The notes under the pieces were generated by a model that had not been told where the DNA came from, searched no databases, and was given only the letters and a program-made list of their open reading frames with translations. A program made the translations under genes and the position numbers. From the NCBI RefSeq assembly GCF_900115015.1, contig NZ_FOUZ01000003.1, forward strand, positions 1 through 64,000: 64,000 bases of DNA. The letters run 5' to 3'. The first letter of the stretch is position 1, and the number at the start of each line of letters is the position of its first letter. Shown here in pieces: positions 24,575-35,400 of this stretch. The DNA comes from Algoriella xinjiangensis. GTDB taxonomy: Bacteria; Bacteroidota; Bacteroidia; Flavobacteriales; Weeksellaceae.

Positions 24575-26314
24575 TTAAATATAACTCAAAATCATTTCTA
24601 AAATAGAATGATCATCCAAGCCAACAAGTTCCTCTAATTCGGCAATAGAAGCATGTTCTACAAATTCATCTGGATAACCATTTATCGTGATATTTCCTTT
24701 GTAATGAAGTGTATTTAGAAACTCTGAAACAGATGATCCAAAACCACCAGTTTTTATTCCATCTTCGTAAGTAATTATGGTTGGATATTTTAAAGCAATT
24801 GCTTTCAGACGATTTTGATCCAATGGTTTGATAAATGGAAAATCAATCAACGCAATTTTATCTTGTAACTTATTTTGTTTAATAATTTCTTCGACACGAG
24901 CGCTAATCAATCCTGTAGAAAGAATTGCTAGTTTATTTCCTTCAAAAATAATTTCTGATTTTCCAATTTCCATCTTTTCAAAAGTTAAAGAATTAGTTGT
25001 AGAAATTTTATTTTTCGGATAACGAATCGCAAAAGGCTGGGTTGTAAATTGCGCAGTATATAAAAGATTTCTGAAATCTTTTTCGTTTCGTGGAGAAGAA
25101 ACAATCATGTTCGGAATATCGCGCAAAAACGAAATATCAAAAACACCATGATGCGTAGCACCATCAGTTCCGACAAAACCTGCACGATCGACGCAAAAAA
25201 TAACAGGTAAATTTTGCAAAGCAACATCATGAATAATTTGATCGTAAGCGCGCTGTAAAAACGTTGAATAAACAACACAATACGGAATTGTATTTTGAGT
25301 GGCCAAACCAGCCGCAAATGTAACGGCGTGCTGCTCTGCGATACCAACATCAAAAACACGTTCGGGAAAATCGTGATGAGATTTTGCCAAATTACTTCCC
25401 GTAATCATAGCAGGCGTAATGGCAACAATTTTTTTATTTTCAGCTAAAAGTTGATGCATTGTTTCGCCAAAAACATCTTGGTATGTTTTGGGCGGATTAC
25501 TTTTTACAATTTCTCCCGTTTCTTTGTTAAAAAGTCCAGGCGCATGCCATTTTACTTGGTCATTTTCGGCTTGTTCGTAACCTTTACCTTTGGTTGTTTT
25601 AATGTGTAAAACTTTTGGACCATTTATCGTATCAGCTTTTTCAAAAGCATTTAATAAATCAGTAAAATTATGACCATCAATTGTTCCGATAAAATTTAAA
25701 CCGAAATCTGTAAATATATTTTGTGTTGGATTGTTGAGTGATTTAAAATGTTTTTTTAAACCACCAACCGAAGGATCAATCCCGATATCATTGTCATTTA
25801 AAATAACCAAAACGTCTAAATCTGTTGATCCGAGATGATTTAGCGCTTCTAAACTCATTCCAGAAGTAATTGAAGCATCGCCAATAATAGCAATGTGTTT
25901 TCGTTTTATTTGATTGATTTTATCCGCAGTTGCCATTCCGACAATTGCCGAAATTGAGGTAGAAGAATGTCCAGTTCCAAAAGTATCAAATTCACTTTCT
26001 ATTCGAGAAGGAAAACCTGAAATTCCATTTTTTTGTCGAAGCGATTCAAAAATATTTTTTCTACCAGTTAAAATTTTATGTGGATAACATTGATGACCAA
26101 CATCCCAAATTAATAAATCATTTGGTGTATTGTAATAATAATGCAACGCAATTGTTAACTCAATAACACCCAAACTTGCGCCTAAATGTCCTGGTTTTAC
26201 GCTTAAAGTATCCAAAATAAATTCTCGCATCTCGTGTGCTAACTCGGTTAACTGAGATGTTTCAAAAGCCCTAAGTTGCTTAGGATGATTGATTTTTGAA
26301 AGTAGGTTATCCAT
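24575..26314 (-). CDS. dxs: 1-deoxy-D-xylulose-5-phosphate synthase
   Basis: A 579-residue thiamine-diphosphate enzyme catalysing the first step of the MEP isoprenoid pathway from pyruvate and glyceraldehyde-3-phosphate. It has the N-terminal PGHLGASLGVIELTIALH, the TPP motif GDASITSGMSLEAL with NDNDIGI, the transketolase pyrimidine-binding part (FDVGIAEQHAVTFAAGLA), DRAGFVGTDGATHHG, and a C-terminal transketolase_C domain. It is somewhat shorter than the roughly 620 residues of E. coli Dxs. It is divergent from the DUF3109 gene. Confidence 0.96.
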   Translation of the reverse strand: MDNLLSKINHPKQLRAFETSQLTELAHEMREFILDTLSVKPGHLGASLGVIELTIALHYYYNTPNDLLIWDVGHQCYPHKILTGRKNIFESLRQKNGISGFPSRIESEFDTFGTGHSSTSISAIVGMATADKINQIKRKHIAIIGDASITSGMSLEALNHLGSTDLDVLVILNDNDIGIDPSVGGLKKHFKSLNNPTQNIFTDFGLNFIGTIDGHNFTDLLNAFEKADTINGPKVLHIKTTKGKGYEQAENDQVKWHAPGLFNKETGEIVKSNPPKTYQDVFGETMHQLLAENKKIVAITPAMITGSNLAKSHHDFPERVFDVGIAEQHAVTFAAGLATQNTIPYCVVYSTFLQRAYDQIIHDVALQNLPVIFCVDRAGFVGTDGATHHGVFDISFLRDIPNMIVSSPRNEKDFRNLLYTAQFTTQPFAIRYPKNKISTTNSLTFEKMEIGKSEIIFEGNKLAILSTGLISARVEEIIKQNKLQDKIALIDFPFIKPLDQNRLKAIALKYPTIITYEDGIKTGGFGSSVSEFLNTLHYKGNITINGYPDEFVEHASIAELEELVGLDDHSILEMILSYI

Positions 26315-26354
26315 TATTATTCTACAAAATTACATTATTCTAAGGAAATCGCCG

Positions 26355-26362
26355 TATCTTTG
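26355..26362 (+). promoter_or_regulatory. -7 box TATCTTTG upstream of the DUF3109 gene
   Basis: TATCTTTG fits TAnnTTTG and lies 24 bases before the preferred ATG at 26387, in the dxs/DUF3109 divergent gap. It also argues against the upstream in-frame start at 26360, which would fall inside the box. Confidence 0.5.
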
Positions 26363-26386
26363 CTTGTTACAAAATTATACTGTAAC

Positions 26387-26965
26387 ATGTTCCAAATAGG
26401 AAAAACCCTTGTATCTGAAGAACTTCTGAATGAAGATTTTGTTTGTAATCTTAACAAATGTAAAGGGATTTGTTGTGTAGAAGGCGATGCCGGAGCACCA
26501 CTGAATGAAGACGAATTAACTGTTTTAGACGATATTTACGAAAATGTAAAACCTTATTTACGTCCCGAAGGAATTGCGGTGATTGAAAATGAAGGAAAGT
26601 ACACAATGGATACCGATGGCGAATGGGTAACACCTTTGGTCAATAACCGCGAATGTGCTTATCTGGTTTTTGAGGACAATGGTTTCTCGAAATGTGGGAT
26701 AGAAAAAGCCTACGAAGAAGGTAAAATTGATTATAAAAAGCCAATTTCTTGTCATTTATACCCAGTTCGTGTTAAGGAATTTTCAAATTTTACGTCTGTT
26801 AACTACGACGTATGGGATATTTGCTCAGATGCATGTACCTTAGGAAAAGAATTGAAAGTTAATGTCGCAACTTTTGCAAAAGATTCGTTAGTTCGAAAAT
26901 TTGGACAAGATTGGTACGACGAATTAATGGCCATTCAAAAAGAATTAAACAACCAAAAAAAGTAA
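26387..26965 (+). CDS. DUF3109 family cysteine-rich protein
   Basis: A 192-residue protein from MFQIGKTLVS, the conserved beginning of DUF3109. It has a Cys cluster CNLNKCKGICC near the N-terminus, ECAYLVF, CGIEKAYEEGKIDYKKPISC with HLYPVRV, and CSDACTLG. The pattern resembles the YkgJ-type (CxxxCxxCC) zinc or iron-sulfur binding proteins. Function unknown. It is followed 7 bases downstream by the DUF6909-like gene on the same strand. The start was chosen because the longer version begins inside the -7 box. Confidence 0.88.
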   Translation: MFQIGKTLVSEELLNEDFVCNLNKCKGICCVEGDAGAPLNEDELTVLDDIYENVKPYLRPEGIAVIENEGKYTMDTDGEWVTPLVNNRECAYLVFEDNGFSKCGIEKAYEEGKIDYKKPISCHLYPVRVKEFSNFTSVNYDVWDICSDACTLGKELKVNVATFAKDSLVRKFGQDWYDELMAIQKELNNQKK

Positions 26966-26972
26966 AAAATTT

Positions 26973-28634
26973 ATGTCAATAACAAGAGCAAGAAGATCTA
27001 CTGATGCGATTGAAAAATTATATATTTCAATGCGTCATTTGTTTCATAGAGGAGTGTATCGCCCATCAGCTGCACCTGGAAAAATTTTAAGAAATTTATT
27101 ATTCGAAATCGATCCAGAGATTTATGGATCAATGACGGACCCAAATAAAGTTGAATTAAGTGGTTTAATGTATGTTTTAGACCGTTTGCCAGAAGGTATT
27201 GTAGAAACGCCTTATGTGTGTTTTACATCTGACGAAGGTTACGATCGTTCAATCTTTACACCAATTATTCCAGCAAAAAGAAGACGTTTTTGTTACCGAA
27301 TTGATGATGACCAAATGAATATCGAGATTTCTCGTGGTCGTTCTGATATTTATGATGTTTTAACGCATTTAACGTTTTTATACAACGAAGCAGATAAAAT
27401 TAGGAATAGAGCTTTTAACAACGAAACACTATCTAAAAGTAGAGTGTGGGAAGTGATAGAAGGCGTTGTTTTTAGTGAAGTAGAAATTTCTCGTAAAGAC
27501 CGCGAGGTTGCTTTAATGCATTTGTCTACAATTTTAGGTAGAACGTTTGAAGAAACGCAAGGTATACATGATTATTTTAGTACTTCAGAAGATAAAGATC
27601 GTTTCTTTAGAATCGTTTATTGGATGGGTCATACTAGTCAACAAGATCGTGTAGGAATTAAGAAACGCGAAATTACGTTTACGTCTACATTACGCGAGTC
27701 GATTGGACATCACATGATTGGTGAAAAATGGGCAAACGAAATCAAAAAAGTATTATTCGAGAATAATCTTCAAGACAAAAATATTCACATTATTTCTGCA
27801 AATATGCACAGTGTGTCGAACATGTTATATGCTTACGACGCATTAAAAAAGAAATACAAAGTAGATAGTGTAGATATTTACGAAGATTTGAGTGCTGCAA
27901 ACAACAAAATGATGCGCGAATCGTTAAATGATTATGCGCAACAAAATGGTTTAGTTTATATCAAAGATCAATCAGGAACAAATATCAACGTTCAGATTAT
28001 TGATTTATCTAAAGTAAACATTGCAAATACAGCATTTTCTTATGCGAAAGCAAAAAATGATGACGTAATTATTGTAATGGATTATGCATTTGGAGAGCAA
28101 GCATTTGAAGCGATGGACGAATTATTGAAACCATATAAAGTGGGAGATGTTCGTTTTAAAATGAATGTAAAATCTGTCGCAATTATGGGTAAAGCCGGTA
28201 TTTTAGAAGGAAATAAAGGTGATATTATGATTGCAACAGCGCACGTTTTTGAAGGAACAACAGATAATTATGTTTTTGAAAACGAATTAACTGCTGCAGA
28301 TTTCGAAGGACAAGGATTAGGTGTTTACGAAGGACCAATGATTTCGGTTTTAGGAACTTCATTACAAAATAAAGATATTTTAGAGTACTTTAAATATTCA
28401 TCTTTCCAAGCAATTGGATTAGAAATGGAAGGTGCGCATTACCAAAAAGCAATTCAAGTTGCTTCAAAAATTAGACATCACATTGATAAAGATGTTAAAG
28501 TAATGTACGCATATTACGCTTCTGATAATCCATTGGAAACTGGAAGTACTTTAGCATCTGGTGGTTTAGGATTAACTGGTGTAAAACCAACTTACCTAAT
28601 CACACAAAAGATTTTAGAGAAAATAATTAAATAA
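26973..28634 (+). CDS. Conserved Bacteroidetes protein (DUF6909-like)
   Basis: A 553-residue soluble protein. The N-terminal half has the pattern IEKLYISMRHLFHRGVYRPS, with YVLDRLPEGI and DDDQMNIEISRGRSDIYDVL, which I associate with DUF6909. The C-terminal part (VAIMGKAGILEGNKGDIMIA, GLEMEGAHYQKAIQVA, YYASDNP) resembles the nucleoside-phosphorylase superfamily, where GxEMEgA is the nucleoside-binding segment. It may be a nucleotide-metabolism enzyme, but no reaction is known to me. It is co-directional with DUF3109 and with the oxidoreductase that follows after 5 bases. Confidence 0.75.
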   Translation: MSITRARRSTDAIEKLYISMRHLFHRGVYRPSAAPGKILRNLLFEIDPEIYGSMTDPNKVELSGLMYVLDRLPEGIVETPYVCFTSDEGYDRSIFTPIIPAKRRRFCYRIDDDQMNIEISRGRSDIYDVLTHLTFLYNEADKIRNRAFNNETLSKSRVWEVIEGVVFSEVEISRKDREVALMHLSTILGRTFEETQGIHDYFSTSEDKDRFFRIVYWMGHTSQQDRVGIKKREITFTSTLRESIGHHMIGEKWANEIKKVLFENNLQDKNIHIISANMHSVSNMLYAYDALKKKYKVDSVDIYEDLSAANNKMMRESLNDYAQQNGLVYIKDQSGTNINVQIIDLSKVNIANTAFSYAKAKNDDVIIVMDYAFGEQAFEAMDELLKPYKVGDVRFKMNVKSVAIMGKAGILEGNKGDIMIATAHVFEGTTDNYVFENELTAADFEGQGLGVYEGPMISVLGTSLQNKDILEYFKYSSFQAIGLEMEGAHYQKAIQVASKIRHHIDKDVKVMYAYYASDNPLETGSTLASGGLGLTGVKPTYLITQKILEKIIK

Positions 28635-28639
28635 ATTCA

Positions 28640-29644
28640 ATGAAGAATTTTTCCATTTTAGGCTACGGTCACATTGGACGTGTACATCAACAAGCAATAG
28701 AAGAGGCAGAAAATGCACAATTAATTTCGGTTATCGATTTTAATTTGCCCGACGATTTATCAATCAAAGGCTATTCTACACTCGAAAGTTTTTTGATAGA
28801 TGATAAACAAACTGATGTCGTAATAATATCTACGCCAAACGGTTTGCACCGCGAACATGCGATACGTTGCTTAAAAGCCGGAAAAAATGTTTTGATTGAA
28901 AAACCAATTGCATTAACAGTAGAAGATGCAAATGAAATATTGAAAGTTGCAGAAGAAAAAAATCTTCGTGTTTTTACATCCATGCAACTTCGTTTTTCGC
29001 CGGTTGTACAATATGTCAAAAACTTGATCGACAATCATTCGTTGGGTCAAGTTTTTATGATTAATATAAATTGTTATTGGAACCGTAATCGCAATTATTA
29101 CAAATTAAGAGAATGGCACGGCAATCAAGAAATGGATGGCGGTGTTTTGTTTACGCAATTCTCTCATTTTGTTGATATTATGAATTTTTGGTTTGATGAG
29201 GTTATCTGTACAAACTCTAAAAGTTACAATTTTACACACCAAGAAGTTACACAATTTGATGATTCTGGTTGTGTAGATTTTACGGCTGATGGCGCAGTTG
29301 GACACATGATTTATACAACCTCTACATTCAACAAAAATTTTGAAAGTAATATTACACTTATTGCAGAAAAAGGAACCGTAAAAATTGGCGATCAATATTT
29401 AAATCAAATGATTTACAGTGATTTAAAAAATGTATGTTGTTCAAATAAAATTTCTACCGAGCAAAAGAATTTTCATCCCAATGCAATTGCAGAAATTTCG
29501 GAAGCTTTGATGAGTGAAAACGAATCTTTGTTAGAAGGAAAATATGCCGTAAATTTAGTTCAGTTTATTACAGATGCTAATCGATTAGCAACAGAAAGTA
29601 AACACGATTTTAAAAAGGAAGATTATGAAATTTCACACGCGTAA
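28640..29644 (+). CDS. Gfo/Idh/MocA family oxidoreductase
   Basis: A 334-residue NAD(P)-dependent dehydrogenase. The N-terminal Rossmann fold begins FSILGYGHIGRVHQQAIEEA (GxGxxG), with VIISTPNGLHREHAIRCLKAGKNVL and the conserved EKPIALTVEDA, whose Lys takes part in catalysis. The C-terminal alpha/beta substrate domain contains EWHGNQEMDGGVLFTQFSHFVD. The match to sugar-nucleotide dehydrogenases of the WbpB type is suggestive, but the neighbours do not form a polysaccharide cluster, so the substrate is open. Its 3' end overlaps the following thioesterase gene by 20 bases. Confidence 0.88.
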   Translation: MKNFSILGYGHIGRVHQQAIEEAENAQLISVIDFNLPDDLSIKGYSTLESFLIDDKQTDVVIISTPNGLHREHAIRCLKAGKNVLIEKPIALTVEDANEILKVAEEKNLRVFTSMQLRFSPVVQYVKNLIDNHSLGQVFMININCYWNRNRNYYKLREWHGNQEMDGGVLFTQFSHFVDIMNFWFDEVICTNSKSYNFTHQEVTQFDDSGCVDFTADGAVGHMIYTTSTFNKNFESNITLIAEKGTVKIGDQYLNQMIYSDLKNVCCSNKISTEQKNFHPNAIAEISEALMSENESLLEGKYAVNLVQFITDANRLATESKHDFKKEDYEISHA

Positions 29645-30020
29645 ATGGGTCAAACCAGAAGATTTAAATCCAAATAAAACTCTTTTTGGAGGAAAATTAT
29701 TAGCTTGGATTGATGAAGAAGCTGCATTATATAGCATTATACAATTAGAAAATTCGCATGTTGTTACAAAACACATGTCCGAAATTAATTTTATGGCTTC
29801 TGCCCGCGAAGGTGATATTGTAGAAATTGGAATTGAGGTGTTAAAATTCGGAAAAACATCGTTGATTTTACATTGCGAAGTGCGTAATAAAATGACACAC
29901 GAAACCATTATTACAGTAGATCAAATTACAATGGTAAATCTTGATGAAGACGGAAAACCAAAGCCACACGGCAAAACCGAGGTGGAATATGTGATTGATC
30001 GTTTATCTGGAAAAGATTAA
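29625..30020 (+). CDS. Acyl-CoA thioesterase, hotdog fold
   Basis: A 131-residue single-hotdog protein. NPNKTLFGGKLLAWIDEEAA carries the GGxxLxxxD-type active-site helix, and SEINFMASAREGDIVEIGIE is the family's second strand region. It probably hydrolyses acyl-CoA esters; the chain length is unknown. It overlaps the end of the oxidoreductase gene by 20 bases, so it is translated from the same mRNA. It lies tail-to-tail with a second hotdog gene, and a third is at 62063-62482. Confidence 0.9.
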   Translation: MKFHTRKWVKPEDLNPNKTLFGGKLLAWIDEEAALYSIIQLENSHVVTKHMSEINFMASAREGDIVEIGIEVLKFGKTSLILHCEVRNKMTHETIITVDQITMVNLDEDGKPKPHGKTEVEYVIDRLSGKD

Positions 30021-30040
30021 ATACAACAAGATAAAATTAA

Positions 30041-30068
30041 AAAAGTCGAAACCTAAGTTTCGACTTTT
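30041..30068. terminator. Bidirectional terminator between two thioesterase genes
   Basis: A 12-bp perfect stem (30041-30052 with 30057-30068) with a CTAA loop and A/T runs on both sides, between convergent genes. Confidence 0.85.
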
Positions 30069-30070
30069 TT

Positions 30071-30592
30071 TTATGCTGTTATAAAAAGAGATTTCAATTC
30101 ATGTGCATCAGCAGGATTCATTCTTCCTGCCAAAATCAAACTTAATTGTTTTCGACGTAAAGCTGCTTCATAACGTTCGATTTCTTGTTCCGTTTCAGGA
30201 ATCAATTCAGGAACTTGTACAGGTTTATTATCATTATCAACCGCAACAAAAGTATAAATTCCGCTGTTTGTTTGGTTATAAATGCATTTTTCGTAATCGT
30301 AAACATAAACGTCTACATAAACTTCCATTGACGATTTAAACGCGCGTGTAACCTTAGATTCTAACTTAACAGTGCTTCCCATCGGAATCGGAATATTAAA
30401 CGCAACGTGATTTACACTTGCCGTAACCACCAAGAAACTACCGCCATGCATTTTTGCAGAAATCGACGAAATTCTATCCATTGACGCTAATAATTCGCCT
30501 CCAAACATATTTCCTAAATTATTGGTTTCGTTTGGTAGCACTAAGTTTGTCATTACCGCTAATGACTCTTTTGCTGTTTTTGCTTTAGACAT
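30071..30592 (-). CDS. Acyl-CoA thioesterase (BACH/YciA-like hotdog)
   Basis: 173 residues from the Met at 30592 (MSKAKTAKESLAVMTNLVLP); an upstream Met at 30616 adds eight residues with no family support. The hotdog signature is ETNNLGNMFGGELLASMDRI, with the N and D of the usual N-HxxxFGG...D active site. The C-terminal tail (ERYEAALRRKQLSLILAGRM) is helical. It probably acts on medium- or long-chain acyl-CoA as an oligomer. It is related to the thioesterases at 29625-30020 and 62063-62482. Confidence 0.9.
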   Translation of the reverse strand: MSKAKTAKESLAVMTNLVLPNETNNLGNMFGGELLASMDRISSISAKMHGGSFLVVTASVNHVAFNIPIPMGSTVKLESKVTRAFKSSMEVYVDVYVYDYEKCIYNQTNSGIYTFVAVDNDNKPVQVPELIPETEQEIERYEAALRRKQLSLILAGRMNPADAHELKSLFITA

Positions 30593-30730
30593 AAACTTTT
30601 GTTTGTTGAGGTGCAAATTTCTGTAAAATATTCGAGTTTAGAAAAAGATGTTTCATAAGTAATAAAAAACTGAAAATGAATAGCTTATTTTATTAACAAA
30701 AAATTTAGAGTTAAAAAATGTTAATACCGA

Positions 30731-30759
30731 TTGTTGTATTAATTCTAATCTTACATTTG
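30731..30759 (+). promoter_or_regulatory. Promoter of the 133-aa gene (TTG ... TACATTTG)
   Basis: TACATTTG at 30752-30759 matches the -7 consensus and a TTG at 30731-30733 lies 18 bases upstream, near the Bacteroidetes -33/-7 spacing. The start codon follows 10 bases downstream. Confidence 0.55.
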
Positions 30760-30769
30760 ACCTTGAATT

Positions 30770-31171
30770 ATGAGAACGTTTATCACATATTTGTTATCTG
30801 CTTTATTTCTGCTATTTTTTGCGGAAACTAAAGTGCTGGCATCTACTCAAAATTCACAAGTAAATTTTACATCACAAACAGTTTTACACGATTTTTCAAC
30901 AACTAATCACGCAGAGAAATGTGTAGAAAGTAAATTTACATCAACTTCACTTATTAGTCAACTTCAAGAATTAAGCCCAAGTATTGAACAATCTGATGAT
31001 GATATACAATTATCAGATAAAATAGATTTAGATACTTGTGTCAAATTATTAAGCATAGTTTTAGTCTTACACCTTACTTTAAAAGGATTAAGAAAAAAAC
31101 GTTTCTTCTACAATAAAACGATCAAATTTTCGAGCTGTAAGTACATTTTGTTACGTACAATTCGCATTTGA
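30770..31171 (+). CDS. Hypothetical protein with signal peptide and one membrane segment
   Basis: 133 residues, no family recognised. The N-terminal signal (TYLLSALFLLFFAETKVLAS) is followed by a polar Ser/Thr-rich region with two Cys residues (about 45 and 90). A hydrophobic stretch, LDTCVKLLSIVLVLHLTLKG, precedes a basic tail (LRKKRFFYNK). This suggests a small periplasmic-facing membrane protein. It lies upstream of the RND efflux operon with a gap of about 150 bp, and could be an accessory to it, but nothing in the sequence proves that. Confidence 0.6.
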   Translation: MRTFITYLLSALFLLFFAETKVLASTQNSQVNFTSQTVLHDFSTTNHAEKCVESKFTSTSLISQLQELSPSIEQSDDDIQLSDKIDLDTCVKLLSIVLVLHLTLKGLRKKRFFYNKTIKFSSCKYILLRTIRI

Positions 31172-31318
31172 TTTTTTTACTATTTACTAAAATTACGGCA
31201 AAATTTAGTTTAGATACTTTTATCTAAATCAAGGTATTTTGTGTGTAATATTTTTTCGAAAAACTACTTCATTCGAGAAAAAAATTTAATCATTTACATT
31301 AATTAGTTAGAAGAATTT

Positions 31319-32401
31319 ATGAAAAGAGTCGCATTGTTTGTAGCTCTAAGTACTGTTTTGGTGGCAACAAGTTGTACATCAAAAAAACAGGAAAAAGAAG
31401 AAGTGAAAGATTATCCAGTAACAAGCCCGTTAAAAATGGATACCATCTTAAATAAAGAGTATGTTTCTCAGATACAATCTGTTCGTAACATCGAAATTCG
31501 CGCACAAGAAAAAGGTTTTCTTGAGAAAATTTATGTGGACGAAGGGCAATATGTACAAGCTGGTCAATTGCTGTTTCGTATAATGCCGCAAATGTATCAG
31601 GCAGAATATTTAAAAGCCAAAGCAGAAGTTAAAGAGATGCAAATCGAATTGCAAAATTCGAAAACTTTGGCAGATAATAATGTGGTTTCTAAAAGCGAGC
31701 AAGCTATTGCACAAGCGCATTTAGAGAAATCGAAAGCCGAAATGCAATTAGCCCAATTACATTTATCGTTTACAGATATTAGAGCGCCTTTTTCTGGTGT
31801 TATCGACCGTCTTCCGATGAAATTGGGAAGTTTGATTGACGAAGGAATGTTGTTGACAAACTTATCAGATAATTCGCAAATGTTTGCTTATTTCAATGTT
31901 TCTGAACCTGAATACTTAGATTATCAAACCAATACAAAAGACCGTGGAAGCGATCAAGTTGCGTTGATTTTGGCAAATAATAAACCTTTACCAGAAAAAG
32001 GAAAAGTAGAAACGATAGAAGGAGAGTTTAACAACGAAACGGGTAATATAGCGTTCCGTGCGCGTTTTCCTAATCCAAATCATTTATTAAGAAATGGCGA
32101 AACGGGAAAAGTACAAATGACGGTTCCGTTAAGAAATGTTTTACTAATTCCGCAAAAAGCAACGTACGAAATTCAAGATAAAAAATATGTTTTTGTTGTG
32201 GATAAAAATGGCGTTGTAAAATCTCGAAATATTACCGTTAGTACAGAAATGCCCGATTTGTTTGTGGTAGAAAGTGGGCTTAACGAAAACGATAAAATTT
32301 TGTTAGAAGGCGTGCAAAAAGTAAAAGATGATGATAAAGTGAAAACAAAATACATCGCTCCTAAAAAAGTGTTTTCAGCATTACAACTTAAAGCAAACTA
32401 A
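31319..32401 (+). CDS. RND efflux periplasmic adaptor (membrane fusion protein)
   Basis: A 360-residue lipoprotein (VATSC, acylated Cys near residue 19). Domains in order are a barrel-sandwich/biotinyl-lipoyl hybrid (IYVDEGQYVQAGQLLFRIMP), a helical hairpin (about 100-140) and a second lipoyl half (IRAPFSGVIDRLPMKLGSLI), then the beta-barrel and membrane-proximal domains. This is the AcrA/MexA family, which links the inner-membrane pump to the outer-membrane channel. First gene of a three-gene operon with an 18-base gap to the permease. Confidence 0.94.
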   Translation: MKRVALFVALSTVLVATSCTSKKQEKEEVKDYPVTSPLKMDTILNKEYVSQIQSVRNIEIRAQEKGFLEKIYVDEGQYVQAGQLLFRIMPQMYQAEYLKAKAEVKEMQIELQNSKTLADNNVVSKSEQAIAQAHLEKSKAEMQLAQLHLSFTDIRAPFSGVIDRLPMKLGSLIDEGMLLTNLSDNSQMFAYFNVSEPEYLDYQTNTKDRGSDQVALILANNKPLPEKGKVETIEGEFNNETGNIAFRARFPNPNHLLRNGETGKVQMTVPLRNVLLIPQKATYEIQDKKYVFVVDKNGVVKSRNITVSTEMPDLFVVESGLNENDKILLEGVQKVKDDDKVKTKYIAPKKVFSALQLKAN

Positions 32402-32419
32402 TTCTTAAAAGACAAAATT

Positions 32420-35400
32420 ATGTTCAATAAATTTATTCGAAGACCAGTTCTATCGATTGTCATATCGTTGATTATTGTCTTTTTAGGAATTTTATCATTA
32501 GTAAAATTACCCGTAACTCAATTTCCTTCGATTTCTCCGCCAAAGGTTAATATTACAGCAGAATATCCTGGTGCAAACAACGAATTGTTAATAAAATCTG
32601 TTGTTATTCCACTTGAAAGAGCGTTGAATGGTTTACCAGGAATGAAATACATTACATCAGACGCTGGGAATGATGGAGAAGCTTCTATACAAGTTATTTT
32701 TGATTTAGGAACCGATCCCAATATTGCTGCAGTTAATGTGCAAAACCGTGTTTCTTCGGTGGTGAATAAACTTCCGCCGTTAGTTGTGCGAGAAGGAGTT
32801 AAAATTACGCGAGAAGAGTCAAACATGTTAATGTACCTCAACTTGTATAGTAAAGATCCGAAAGCAGATCAACAGTTTTTATACAATTATGCAGATATCA
32901 ATATTTTATCTGAATTAAAACGTATAAATGGTGTTGGTGATGCAGATATTTTAGGAAACCGAGAATATGCAATGCGTATTTGGCTGAAGCCCGATCGTAT
33001 GAATGCGTATAAAATTTCTGCGGACGATGTTATGAAAGCTTTAGATGAGCAAAGTATCGAAGCTTCACCTGGTAAAACGGGAGAAAGTTCTGGTAAACGT
33101 TCGCAATCATTTGAATATGTCATAAAGTATTCGGGACGATACAGTACAAAAGAACAATATCAAAATATCATTTTAAGAGCAAATCCAGATGGAGAAGCGT
33201 TGAAACTGAAAGATGTTGCAGATATCGAATTTGGAAGTTCGATGTATGATATTTATTCAACATTGAATGGAAAACCGTCTGCTGCAATTGTCATTAAACA
33301 ATCGTACGGAAGTAATGCCAGCGAAGTTATTAAGAACATCAAAACGTTGATGGCTGATTTAAAAGAAAACAATTTTCCGAAAGGAATGGATTACGAAATC
33401 AGTTACGATGTTTCTAAATTCTTAGATGCGTCGATGGAAAAAGTGGTTCATACACTTTTCGAAGCCTTTGTTTTAGTAGGTATTGTGGTATTTTTATTTT
33501 TAGGAGATTGGCGTTCTACGTTAATTCCGGCATTGGCGGTTCCAGTTTCGTTGATCGGTACATTCGCGTTGATGCAGTTTTTTGGAATTACATTAAACTT
33601 AATTTCATTATTTGCTTTGGTTATGGCAATTGGTGTCGTCGTCGATGATGCAATTGTAGTGATAGAGGCTGTTCATGCTAAGATGGAAGAAGAAAATCTT
33701 TCGCCTTTACGCGCAACAGAAGAAGCAATGAAAGAAATTAGTGGAGCAATTATCGCAATTACATTTGTAATGGCAGCGGTGTTTATTCCGGTTGCTTTTA
33801 TGTCGGGTCCAGTAGGTATTTTTTACCGTCAATTTTCAATTACAATGGCAACATCAATTATACTTTCGGGTATTGTAGCCTTAACATTGACGCCTGCATT
33901 ATGTGCAATGATTTTGAAAAATAATCACGGAAAACCAAGAAAGAAAACATTATTGAATCGATTTTTAATCAAGTTTAATCATTTATTTAACAAAGGATCA
34001 TTTGAATACGAAAAAGTATTAACAAAAACGGTCAACAAACGTACCGTAACATTTGGATTATTATTGGCTTTTTGTGCTGGAGTTTTCTTCCTAAATAATA
34101 GTTTGCCAACAGGTTTTATTCCGAACGAAGATCAAGGTATGTTTTATGCAATTATACAAACACCGCCAGGTTCTACTTTAGAAAGAACAAATGATGTCGC
34201 ACAAAAATTACAGAAAATTGCAGAGAAAATTGATGGCGTTTCATCAGTTTCTTCATTAGCAGGTTATGAAATTTTGACAGAAGGTACGGGAGCAAATTCA
34301 GGTACATGTTTGATTAACTTGAAAGGTTGGGACGAACGTTCTAAATCTGCAGAAGAAATAATCAAAGAGTTAGAAGAAAAATCTGGCGATATAAATGGTG
34401 CGAATATCGAATTTTTTCAGCCGCCTTCAGTTCCTGGTTATGGAGCCGCAGGAGGTTTTGAGTTGAGATTATTGGATAAAGCAGGAAGTGGTGATTATCA
34501 TAAAATGGAAGAAGTTAGTCGCGATTTTGTGAAAGAGTTAAGTCGTCGTCCAGAATTAAGTTCGGTATTTACGTTTTACAGTGCATCTTTCCCTCAATAT
34601 ATGTTGAAAATTGACAACAATATAGCCGAGCAAAAAGGTGTATCAATAGAAAATGCAATGGATAATCTTTCAACTTTGATTGGTAGTAATTACGAAACAA
34701 GTTTTATTAAATATGATAGACCTTACAAAGTAATGGTACAAGCAGCGCCCGAATATCGTGCATTACCAGAGGATTTACTAAAATTATATGTAAAAAATGA
34801 CCAAGGAGAAATGGTGCCATATTCTGCATTTATGCGAATAGAAAAAGTGTATGGTTTATCAGAAATTACGCGTCATAATATGTACAATTCCGCAGAAATT
34901 AGTGGTACGCCAGCGCCAGGTTACAGTAGTGGAGAAGCAATTGCTGCAATTAATGAAGTTGCAAAAAATACATTGCCGCGTGGTTTTGGAATTGATTGGG
35001 CAGGTATTTCGAAGGATGAGGTTGCGCGTGGTAACGAAGCGGTCTTTATTTTCTTAATCTGTTTAGCTTTTGTTTACATGATTTTAGCCGCGCAATACGA
35101 AAGTTTTATATTGCCTTTACCAGTTATTTTGTCTTTACCAACAGGTATTTTTGGTGCATTTCTTTTATTAAAATTATTAGGATTAGAGAATAATATTTAT
35201 GCGCAAGTGGCCATGGTAATGCTGATCGGATTACTTGGTAAAAATGCAGTTTTGATTATTGAATTTGCCGTTCAGAAACACAACGAAGGTTTTTCAATTG
35301 TAAAAGCGGCAATTGAAGGTGCAGGAGTTCGTTTTCGTCCAATTTTGATGACATCTTTTGCATTTATTGCAGGATTAATTCCATTAGTAATCGCATCTGG